Shown here: in pieces, positions 22,080 to 31,894 of the stretch
How positions within the stretch are numbered: position 1 is the stretch's first letter
Layout: the number at the start of each line of letters is the position of its first letter
Assembly: GCA_003254905.1 (NCBI GenBank)
Contig: QANU01015964.1
Span: 1,159,002 to 1,223,001 of the forward strand
Origin: Nissolia schottii
Taxonomy: Eukaryota > Streptophyta > Magnoliopsida > Fabales > Fabaceae
Direction: 5' to 3'
DNA: 64,000 bases
Notes under the pieces: model-generated
What the model was told of the DNA's origin: nothing
Seen by the model: the letters and a program-made list of their open reading frames with translations, nothing else
The model's database searches: none
Position numbers and translations under genes: made by a program

Positions 22080-24064
22080 TATGCTACATGTACACCCATA
22101 TATCATACACCATACATACACCCGTATTAGAATACACAAATAACTGTTTCATCCACTCTTTTTCCCACTCTCACCAACACGCGCGTGAACCCACGCTTCG
22201 TTCTCTTTCTCAAAAATTTTCGCTGTTCATTGCTCGTCGTCCTCTTCGACCTCGTCGTTCACTTCGACCCCGACGTTCTCTTCGACCTCGTTATTCTCTG
22301 TGATTTCATGCACAAGATCTAAGATTTGTTAGAGAGATGAGTGATTGAAGATGTTGTTGCTTGTTATCATATTTTAACTAAAAAAGAAAAAGTTAAAAAA
22401 AAAACCAAAGCATAATTGACAGGAGGAAGGAAATGAACAAGATATACATAACTTATGCTGTGACCTGTGACCTGTGATAATGTTTGCACATTCTGCCCAT
22501 AATGTTTACACATATGCCCATATAAAGTTTGCACAATTCTGCAGTACATCAAATTCTGCATTTTTATGCATTTGTGACAAACACATAATGCTTATATCAC
22601 ATCATCTAATGTTTATTATGGCAATATGTAAAAAATTGTGTGAAAATATTTATAATATTTATGAATCAATTGTTGAAAGGTTGAAAATGTGCCAAAATGC
22701 ACATCCTCTTACCCAACAAAGACAAAACCTGTGACCTGTGATAATGTTTGCACATACGCCCATTTAATGTTTGCACATATGCCCATATAAAGTTTGCACA
22801 ATTCTGCAGTACATCAAATTCTGCATTTTTATGCATTTGTGACAAACACATAATGCTTATATCACATCATCTAATGTTTATTATGGCAATATGTAAAAAA
22901 TTGTGTGAAAATATTTATAATATTTATGAATCAATTGTTGAAAGGTTGAAAATGTGCCAAAATGCACATCCTCTTACCCAACAAAGACAAAACCTGTGAC
23001 CTGTGATAATGTTTGCACATACGCCCATTTAATGTTTGCACATATGCCCATATAAAGTTTGCACAATTCTGCAATACATCAAATTCTGCATTTTTATGCA
23101 TTTGTGACAAACACATAATGCTTTTATCACATCATCTAATGTTTATTATGGCAATATGTAAAAAATTGTGTCAAAATATTTATAATATTTATGTATTAAT
23201 TGTTGAAAGGTTGAAAATGTGCCACAATGCACATCCTCTTACAAAACCTGTGACCTGTGATAATGTTTGCACATACGCCTATTTAATGTTTGCACATATG
23301 CCCATATAAAGTTTGCACAATTCTGCAGTACATCAAATTCTGCATTTTTATGCATTTGTGATACACAAATAATGATTATATTACATAATCTAATATTTAA
23401 TCATATAGTAAATAAAAATTCAATTTGTGTCAACAAATTATAGTGTTTTATGGATTATTTGTTGAAATGTTGAGAATGTGCCAAAATGCACATCATCTCC
23501 CTTAACAAAAACATTTCTATGGCCCTGTGAATAATGTTTGCACATATGTTCACTTAATGTTTGCACATACGCCCATATAAAGTTTGCACATTTTATTTTC
23601 TGTGTTATAAAACTTCAGAACACTGTAATTTCACAGCAACGTCACCAAATCAAAAACTCTCCATGGAATTCATCAAAAAATGACGAAAAATTGCCACAGA
23701 TTCTTGTATTATCATTTTCGATCACTAACTAAATGAGATTACGATTGTATACGCTTTGATTGTGGAATTGCACTTGCGACTTTGATTTCCATGGAGGATT
23801 GTGGTTTTCATGGAGCTCGCGTTTTGGTTCAGAGGAGGACAGAGGATGTCGATGACGACGACGACAACGGCGACGACGACGACGACGATGAGAGGTTGAA
23901 GATGATGGGTGAAAACGACGACGCGAACGAGTTCGGGATTGGGCGCGCGCGTTGTGTATAGTTATACGCTATACGTATAATTATCATTAATTGTGCATAA
24001 AAACGTATAAAAGACTGGTGTATATACGGGTGTATGGTTTATGGGTGTACATGGAACATTTCTG
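22080..24064. mobile_element. Terminal-inverted-repeat element carrying a tandem array
   Basis: The left end (atgctacatgtacacccata) and the right end (inverse of tatgggtgtacatggaacat-like sequence) are inverted copies over about 45-60 bp with small indels. Subterminal CGTCG-rich stretches at 22230-22300 and 23840-23930 also mirror each other. The flanks share ttaactat at 22067-22074 and 24065-24072, each followed by a tcagt-type sequence, consistent with a long Mutator-like target duplication. No transposase is present. The middle is a tandem array (22460-23600). The right end is about 160 bp from the start codon of the 24224 gene. The family is uncertain. Confidence 0.65.
22460..23600. repeat. 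Tandem array of about 265-bp units (about 4.3 copies)
   Basis: The anchor ataatgtttgcaca occurs at 22477, 22741, 23006, 23260 and 23531, giving offsets of 264, 265, 254 and 271. Units 2 and 3 are almost identical over their length; units 1 and 4 are close, and the fifth is a diverged part. Each unit also contains a short internal repeat (tgtttgcacatacgcccat, two to three times). Short open frames over the units merely reflect the repetition. Confidence 0.93.
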
Positions 24065-24223
24065 TTAACTATAATCAGTGAAAGGGCAATAAAGTAATTT
24101 GAGAGAAGTGAAGACGTGTTACTTAGAATTTGCATAATCCAATTCCTGTTCCAATATATCTATCACCAAAATCCCTAGCTTAGCGATATTGCAGACAGCG
24201 AGAGAGAGTAGAAGCGTTAAACC

Positions 24224-24541
24224 ATGGGTCTGCTGTCGTGGTGGAAGGGCGAGAAACCCCAAACTGAAGCGCCAAAATCTTCTTCTTCGATTCAGCAGAA
24301 CTCCAACGGTGCTGCTGCAGCTAAACCTGTTGATGAGGTTCCTGGCATGAACGGCGCCGTCGAGGTTCCTCGCCCTCCAGATGCCACCATTTCGGTCTTC
24401 GAGTTCGGGTCGGTGGCCGCCACCAACGACAAGGTCACGCTCGCCGGGTACTGCCCTGTCTCCGAAGACCTCGAGCCCTGCCGCTGGGAGCTCCTCCCCG
24501 CGGTTGAATCCAACGCGCCGCAGTTCCGCGTTGTCTTCTGA
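24224..24541 (+). CDS. Small conserved plant protein of unknown function
   Basis: The single open frame codes 105 aa: MGLLSWWKG, a Ser/Asn/Ala-rich linker (residues about 10-35), then a compact block with VPGMNGAVEVPRPP, ISVFEFGSVAATNDKVTLAG, YCPVSEDLEPCRWELLPA and a C-terminal PQFRVVF. GC content rises sharply against its surroundings and codon use looks typical of a real gene. I recall similar short proteins in other land plants but no assigned function. No membrane segment or signal peptide is seen. The 3' UTR may be split: a GT donor near 24554 and a TTTTGCAG acceptor near 25273 would remove a 0.7-kb intron. The core promoter region overlaps the end of the transposon at 22080-24064. Confidence 0.75.
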   Translation: MGLLSWWKGEKPQTEAPKSSSSIQQNSNGAAAAKPVDEVPGMNGAVEVPRPPDATISVFEFGSVAATNDKVTLAGYCPVSEDLEPCRWELLPAVESNAPQFRVVF

Positions 24542-24554
24542 CGCTGTCGCCTCG

Positions 24555-26670
24555 TAAGCCTTCCCACCGAAACCGAATTCTTCACACCTATGTGGCATAG
24601 TTTGTTGCTTAATCGAAGAGAATTTATGTACTTTTTGGTAGAACGCTTGGCTTCAATCCAAATTGGGCTTTTTTTTGTTCTGTTATGTTTTCTTCTTTTT
24701 TTTTTTTTTTGCTTGTTATGACTGTGACTAAGCATCCTTACGTTACCGGGGACACGGGGACAGGACAGAGAAAGAGAAAATTTCTATCCCTCCAGCCTAG
24801 TTCTGTGTTCCCAGGCAAAAAACCTATGTTAATCTCATCTTCAGTGAGGTTTCTATACTTGTGTCTCTGTCCCTGATCTATTCTTGATACAAAACGCAAC
24901 CTTAATATCTGGTTATGATAGAGACACGTTGTCCTTTCTATAATTTAGTACATATCCTGGTTACCCCATCTTTGTTGTTTGACATTCTACCCTATCTTAT
25001 ATTTTCCTAATTTAGCTCAAGTGTCAATGAGAATATAGATAGTTTGGAAGTTTAAGAACAAAAGGATGATGCTTATAAATGGGGAACATAATTGATGTAA
25101 ATCTTGAGTTCAGTAATTAGGATTATTTGTTCATGCAGTGGCTGTAATTGATTGACTAATCACGTTCTATTTCTTCTTTAACTGTAATTCAGTTGTTATG
25201 TTAATGCCACTTATCCTGAACTTAGGATTTCAGAAACTAAAACCAGTAACTTGAGAATGTGTTGCTTTTGCAGAATATCTCCTTCCGGAAGAAGTGGGAA
25301 AACTGCTCTAAGTTTTGCCATTTGAACTAAGTTCTTTCTGTGGTGCTTATCGTCTTACGGCTGATCAGGGTCATGGGCATTCTAGTCGTCCGAACTTTCT
25401 TCTCTTTTTGTTACATTCCCTCAGAATTTCACTATCCCTTTCATTTTCTAATTTTAGTTTAGTCATATTTGCTGCCATGGACAACTGAACTGCTTGTTGG
25501 AAAGAAAACCATGATGTGGTTGTAGTTTCATTCCTATGATGGCATGTGGTATTTGAGCTCTTTGGTAGCAATAATTAGATTTAGATTTTCTACCTAATCT
25601 TTCCCCTCACTTCATTCAATAACAAGTTACTGACGCGCTTAACGATTGTTAATGTTAAGACTAATGATCTTAATAAAGTCCAACAAGTAGTTTTCTTTGT
25701 CAAATTCGTTTCGGAAGTGACAATTTAAAATTTCAATCTTTTAACATTGCAATTGAAACGTGTGGTCTAAATTTACTTGCAGGTTATCAACCACTTTTGG
25801 TGTGATGCAACCATGCAGATGTGATAACAAATACTTTCAAATCTAAGTGTCAAACTTAAGTAGAGATTTTATTCCTTTTTTCATTTTGTTTTTACTCGTA
25901 AAAGGAGAGAAGAAATAATTCGATAAAAGTTGGAACCAAAGACGGTGTGATCCACTTACAGGTATGCGATCTGGGTGGCAGGAACCCGATTTATTTTCCC
26001 GTACAAGATTTTCAATGCAGCAAGACCACAGCTTGTTATTTGTACTACTTGTGTTATGTGTACTTAATTTGCCTCAAACGCTGCTGATGCATGCTTCATC
26101 TTCAAGTAGACATCCGTTGTAACACCCTTTAATAATACTAATGTTAACAAAGTAATTAGAAATGTTTGTTAAAAAATGTTTTAAAATTCACTCTACTCAT
26201 AGTGTCTCGATGTTTGTCTTTAAAAAACGCACAAATATAATTTTTTGTGTATCATAATACTACTTCCTTCCTGGCATCAAAGATCTCCCATTGATGCCAC
26301 GAGCTCCCGGACCCAACTGCTGGTGCTTCTCTTCAAATGGCTAAATGACATAAGCATCGGTTAAAAGGAATGTTGGGTGTCTTTGAGTGTGAAAATTTCA
26401 ATGAAGATTTACGCAATAAGATGCAACAATGCAAAGCCGCCCCCATTCCTCAACCAACATTAAATCATGTTACATACAAGCACATTCAATTCCCGTATAT
26501 TTGGCTGAAAGCTCCTCTAAAACTGGGATCGTGCTTGATCACAACTTAACAGAGGCTCTCAATGTTTCAAGCGGGGAAAACGTGTTAAGGGGAAGCCCAC
26601 AAAAGAAAAAAGAACATCAATAAAACACAAACAATGAAACTTTACACGGATGAAGCAAACTCCACTAAAC
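24555..26670. other. 3' region of the 24224 gene and spacer to VPS55
   Basis: 24555-25272 is probably a 3' UTR intron, inferred from splice-like ends. 25273-25600 may be 3' UTR. 25600-26670 is AT-rich with no coding region recognised; the VPS55 3' UTR probably occupies its last 200 bp. Confidence 0.4.
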
Positions 26671-26677
26671 TCCCATC

Positions 26678-27411
26678 TCATAGCATGCTGTAATAATCAT
26701 CTTCATCACTCATCCACATGAAACACAATATGGCCAATACAAACACACAGAAGGAGGAGAGTTCCATTGCAAAGGCTCCCCAACCTATAACACCAGCATG
26801 CTTCAGTATGCTTGGAATGGCAATGCTTCCAACAGTTGACACCCCCGTCAAGAACTTGGCTAAATTCACCCAGCTGCTCCATCATTCATCAGACCACAAA
26901 ACAAAAGGTTGGATAATTAGTCCCCCATCTTGAGAAAAGATCTTTTTTTTTTCCTGATAACATTCAGATCTTCGTTTTGTACACTACTATATAACAGTTT
27001 ACCTATTATCAGATTCAGAAAATATAGAAGAACCATCAGACCCAGCAAAGAACAGCAATGGCATTGGAAGGAGCACATATGTTATTGCTGCAAGCGAACA
27101 AAACACCGAATGTAAGCAAACCGTGATCAGTATATAATATACTGCAATCAAATTACAATGATGGTTTATCTTACCACTTAGCATCGGCCACCAATTATTG
27201 TACAAGGCACATGCCTGTCACACAACACAGATGTGTAAGCAAACCGTGATTTTTTTCCCAGTAATTTGTCATCTATTCATGCGTTTATAAACAATGAGAA
27301 GGCAATACCAACCAAAATTTGCAAGACAATTCCTCCAGAGACCAAAATTGCCAGAAAGACAAGTTTCCCAGTGTTCAAGCAGATACGTACATATCCCGGT
27401 AAGTCTGCCAT
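26678..27411 (-). CDS. VPS55: Vacuolar protein sorting protein VPS55 homologue
   Basis: The four coding exons on the minus strand are 27411-27313, 27214-27175, 27087-27003 and 26873-26678. They total 420 bp and encode 139 aa (yeast and Arabidopsis proteins are about 140). The protein starts MADLPGYVRICLNTGKLVF and has four hydrophobic segments, including ILVSGGIVLQILACALY, ITYVLLPMPLLFF, STVGSIAIPSILKHAG and SSFCVFVLAILCFMWM, followed by an acidic tail DEDDYYSML. The family acts with VPS68 in late endosome-to-vacuole traffic as a small integral membrane protein. A 5' UTR intron is likely (donor near 28968, acceptor shortly before the ATG). It shares the window and strand with the PPR gene at 11154, matching the Arabidopsis order from memory (At1g32410/At1g32415). 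Confidence 0.95.
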
Positions 27412-27419
27412 CTCCAAAT

Positions 27420-28968
27420 CACCTCATATTACAGGGAAGAACAACTGAACCAAAGAAAAAAAAAAAAAACTTTAACATAATGCTACAAGGATATTAGATC
27501 AGAAGAAAATACTAAATAAAAAACCAATTCTAACTTCTAAAAGATGTATGATAAATAAGGTGAAGACTTCGACAAACAATAGTGACAGACTATATTTCAA
27601 ACTGTCTTTATTGTGTTGCATAGCCTATCCAAACACACAGAAAGAAAATCCAGTGGCTTAAGATCAAGAACAAGCGAGTCAAAATCCATGTTAAACAACA
27701 TCATCATAATAAACTAACTAGCGGGCTTGGCAGGCAGGGTGCCTGTCAAGCCACATTTTTAAATTAATGGGTTTAATTTTTTTGGCATAGAGAAGCACAG
27801 AAACGAAATGAGAATGAGAAAGAGGGGGAGGGGGGGAGGAGTTAAAAAGTTGTGGGGTGTGATAGCAACCATGAGATAATGGAGCTTTGTTTTACAATTT
27901 TAACCACAAATAGAATTAGTTAACAAAAGGCTAGATGTGTGTGCATTAAGGGTATATGAGGATTTTTCATAATGTAACCAAAAGCGGTTGGTTCCTTCCA
28001 GCCATTTTATAAAGGTAATAGATGACATCAAGAAGAGAACAAAAAGGCCTATTTTTTGTGATACGCACACTTAAAAGCAATATGATTTGAATCCCTCTTT
28101 GTTCAAACAACATTAGATTGATTCATGTGTATAGTTTGTGATACAATTGAATGACATTTCCACACATTTTTACAAGCCTTTGCATATCTGAAACGATTTA
28201 AATACTTAGAACCTGAGTGTTATGAGTACCGCATTAAGCATTTACTCAACATAGGACTCATAACACTTTGCCTACAAAATAAAATTGTCACAGCACAAAA
28301 TTACATCTGGTTGCCAGCCTAATGGACCCTAACATACAGAATAATCACAAAAATCTTTCTTCCTAATTTGATTAATCTGACAGAGCTAAAATACAATGTA
28401 TTAATCATATGCTTTGTAATATAAGTAAATCACAAAATATAATCAATCTAGTTGGATAAATGCTAAATACTTTCGTAGTATGTTTGGTTTTCAGGCGAGA
28501 AAAATCAAAATTGATTCCAGAGCTCTAGAAGGGAGAAATTTTCTCTTCCAGTGGCTGTCAGAATCAATTTTGTGTGTTCCTACCTGAAAACCAAGCTTGC
28601 ATTCATGGATGTAAAACCCATAACTATAAGGTCATCAATCAAAGTCCATCAACAATCACAGGAATCAGATGCACTTTAATTTTCAGATAATTAGTTTCAG
28701 GATTGACAACGATACAAGACATAGTTTCGAATTAGGAAAATAAAACATGCAGCTACTTTCCCTAATATTATAGGGTGATGTCCAATCTCCAATAACTGTA
28801 AGCAACATGAAACTAAGCAAGACAGAACCAAATCTGGGAGAGAAAAAAACTCGGATTAAGCCACAAATTGGTAACAAATATGGGAAATCGGAATAACGTT
28901 GCAGTTGAACTCCTGAATTGGAATTCAGAAAATCGCAGGCATTAAAATCAGAAATGAGAAATTGGTAC
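27420..28968 (-). other. Probable 5' UTR intron of VPS55
   Basis: On the minus strand a CTTCAG|GTACC donor occurs at 28967, after a short GC-richer stretch (29110-28969) that looks like a first untranslated exon. Acceptors shortly upstream of the ATG at 27411 are available. No coding region is seen inside. A small foldback MITE lies at about 28479-28600. Confidence 0.55.
28479..28600. mobile_element. Short foldback MITE
   Basis: The left tgtttggttttcaggc (28481) and right gcctg-type end, seen as cctgaaaaccaagc (28583-28596), are inverted copies, with a second inner pair (aaattgattcc and gaatcaatttt). The length is about 120 bp and it is non-coding. Confidence 0.6.
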
Positions 28969-29129
28969 CTGAAGGGAAACGGAGCTAGAATTTTCGGTTG
29001 CAGGTGAATATGGATGGATTGGTTTTATGTGATAATTTTATGCAAACTCCGTCATCAGCGGCAAGGATCTGCCACTCTCAGCTACCGACCAGCCCAGCGG
29101 TCCAAACGTAGAAAGATCCTTCGTCCTCA

Positions 29130-29625
29130 CCTTGTTTTCCTTTTGCTTATCTAAATACTTTTATTTCCCCCTCAAGCATTTTTTAAACTAATCATTCTAA
29201 ATTCTAATGGTTTTTACTCTTTTTTTTTTTGTTGGTAGGGTGAAGATAGAAAACAAAAAAATCTTATAAAATAATTTTTAGTTTTTTTCTTTGCATTATC
29301 ATTTGATTAAATCTTGTTATTTTGTCATAAAAAAATCTTTCACATTAATAAATATTTAACTTTCATATTCATTACTTTATTTTAGTTCTTTACAAAAATA
29401 TTCTAACTTCATTATTAATAAAATTGACTCATCTAACATAAGATACAACAATGATTGCTCCTCTTGATATACAAATTCTTTGTTCCCTCAATCTCAAGTT
29501 TGAGATCTTTTTAAGAAAGGAACACTTATTTATCACTCAATCAACCATGTCCCATATATATAAATAAAAATTATGCATATAAACAATTTGATTGGAGAAA
29601 TATATATATATATATATATATATAT
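29130..29625. other. AT-rich spacer with (TA)n tract
   Basis: No gene is seen. A pure TA run (about 29600-29625) ends at an N (29626), exactly where the giant inverted repeat begins. Confidence 0.7.
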
Positions 29626-29626
29626 N

Positions 29627-30946
29627 TATCTTGAAATTGCAATGAAATATGACTAATTTTATTTTATCCTACCATTTTAGATTGATGCCAGTTTGCTTTG
29701 AGGAGTGAAAGGGTCCTCTAGACCGAGATTTTTATTTTATTTTATAGATTTAATAGTAAAATTTCATTTCATTATTTAAAACAAGATATTATTTTAAACA
29801 ATTTAAATTTTATTTAAAAGTCTTTATTAGTAATTGTTCTCTTGTTAAAGTCAATTCTATACGAATAATTGAAATTTGAATGGTAGTTTACAACAACATT
29901 GTAGTTGATTAACCCATTGCCTGTACACCAAGCCCTAGTTGGTAAAAAGTTCTAGCATTTAACTTTGAATATTAGATAGCTTTTGAGATATTATTACCTT
30001 AAAAGATTATTATTATTAGTAATTTATATTATCTTTTAGAAAAGTTGTTATCATTTAAATTATGGTGATCTTTTTGTGCATTTCATGGAATAAATGTATT
30101 CTTTTATTAAATATTTTTATTTTTGATAATTTTTAAAGGGTTAATTAAGTTTTTAGTCCCTGTAATATGAAAAAGTTTGGTTTTAGTCCCTTATAACAAG
30201 TTTTAGTCCCTGTAAAATGTGAAAATTTGATTTTGGTCCCTGTGGACGGTTGGTGATGGACGGTGATGACGTGTCAGTTAACGCGTCATTAGGGACCATT
30301 TCTACATCACCGTCCATCACCAACCGTCCACAGGGACCAAAATCAAATTTTCACATTTTACAGGGACTAAAACTTGTTATAAGGGACTAAAACCAAACTT
30401 TTTCATATTACAGGGACTAAAAACTTAATTAACCCTTTAAAAATTATCAAAAATAAAAATATTTAATAAAAGAATACATTTATTCCATGAAATGCACAAA
30501 AAGATCACCATAATTTAAATGATAACAACTTTTCTAAAAGATAATATAAATTACTAATAATAATAATCTTTTAAGGTAATAATATCTCAAAAGCTATCTA
30601 ATATTCAAAGTTAAATGCTAGAACTTTTTACCAACTAGGGCTTGGTGTACAGGCAATGGGTTAATCAACTACAATGTTGTTGTAAACTACCATTCAAATT
30701 TCAATTATTCGTATAGAATTGACTTTAACAAGAGAACAATTACTAATAAAGACTTTTAAATAAAATTTAAATTGTTTAAAATAATATCTTGTTTTAAATA
30801 ATGAAATGAAATTTTACTATTAAATCTATAAAATAAAATAAAAATCTCGGTCTAGAGGACCCTTTCACTCCTCAAAGCAAACTGGCATCAATCTAAAATG
30901 GTAGGATAAAATAAAATTAGTCATATTTCATTGCAATTTCAAGATA
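29627..30946. repeat. Giant inverted repeat: two 642-bp arms, 36-bp spacer
   Basis: The left arm 29627-30268 and the right arm 30305-30946 are reverse complements around a centre at 30286.5. The outer ends (tatcttgaaattgc and gcaatttcaagata) and the inner ends (cggtgatg and catcaccg) share exactly the same centre. Every segment compared by eye matched with no mismatch or indel. The middle 300 bp (30137-30436) is a MITE whose own ends are gttaattaagtttttagtcc and its inverse, so each arm contains half of a MITE plus about 510 bp of ordinary AT-rich flank. The left edge touches an N after a TA run. Confidence 0.95.
30137..30436. mobile_element. MITE with agtccctgt-type termini at the palindrome centre
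   Basis: The ends are gttaattaagtttttagtcc and its inverse (ggactaaaaacttaattaac), followed inward by repeated tttagtccctgtaa motifs. The 36-bp loop contains agttaacgcgtcattaggga. This is a common legume MITE style; I do not know the family name. Confidence 0.75.
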
Positions 30947-30953
30947 AAAGTTA

Positions 30954-31471
30954 GGCTTAATTAAGTTTTTAGTCCCTGTAAAATTTTTAAGTTTATTTTT
31001 AGTCTCTGTGTAAATTTTTTAGTCCCTATAAAATTTTAAAGTTTGTTTTTAGTTCCTTTGTTTGGCTGGGGTTAACGGCGCTGACGTGACTGTTAACAAC
31101 GCCGACGTGGATGTGCCACGTGGCGTGCACGTGACATAATTATGCCACGTGGCACGCCACGTCAGCGCCATTAATCCCAATCCAACATAGGGACTAAAAT
31201 CAAACTTTAAAATTTTACAGAGAGTAAAAACTAAATTTTATTTAAATGATTTTTTTGTGCATATGAAAAGGTAAAACCAACATCAAACAAATTTTTTTAT
31301 TTTATATTTATTTTAAATAATTTTAACTATTTTAAATAATTTTAGCTAAAATTATTTAAATAATTTTAATCACATATTTAATAATTTAAATAATTTTGAC
31401 ATTTTACAGAGATTAAAATTTTTATTAAAAAGAAACTTTAAAACTTTAAGTGGATTAAAAACCTAATTAAA
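30954..31471. mobile_element. Second MITE of related type
   Basis: It begins cttaattaagtttttagtcc 8 bp after the right arm of the palindrome and ends ggattaaaaacctaattaa near 31471. The interior is GC-rich and palindromic (gccacgtggcgtgcacgtga against tgccacgtggcacgccacgt, 31111-31165). It ends about 130 bp before the ATG of the Man1-type gene, so it occupies the proximal promoter. Confidence 0.7.
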
Positions 31472-31600
31472 CCGAGAGGTTAAAAATTTAATAGCAGCAG
31501 CAGAGAGAGGAAAGAGTCAGCGTCCTTGTTTGGCCACCACATACGGGCCTACGGCGGTGCTTTTGCTCAATGGTGTGTGTGACGGTGGCCGCAAGCAACC

Positions 31601-31858
31601 ATGAATCGGAGAAGTGAGCGGAAGCCGAAGCCCACTTCGAATGCGAAACCACCTTCAAAGTCTCCATTGATGGGAATGGAACCCCCTCAGGATTTGCTTC
31701 CTTCGAAGCACGACTTCCCAAGGCTCCTTCTGGTGCTCGCCGTCGCGTCCCTGGTTGCTTGGGCCTCCAACCACTTCGCCGTCTCTTTCCTCAATCCCCT
31801 CACCAAACCCTTCTGCGATTCCAACCTCATCGATTCCCCTGATTCATTCTCTGGTTAG

Positions 31859-31894
<36 letters not shown>

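Noticed and set aside
22474-23309. Repeated 80-98-aa open frames in the tandem array
   Set aside because: They repeat because the DNA repeats; the composition is not protein-like and the frame is not conserved in the diverged last unit.
22460-23600. CRISPR-like array
   Set aside because: The units are whole 265-bp tandem copies with no short repeat and unique spacer pattern, in a plant nuclear genome.
30240-30330. Plant microRNA precursor at the palindrome centre
   Set aside because: The hairpin is far longer than a microRNA precursor and perfectly paired; a siRNA-type source is the more reasonable reading.
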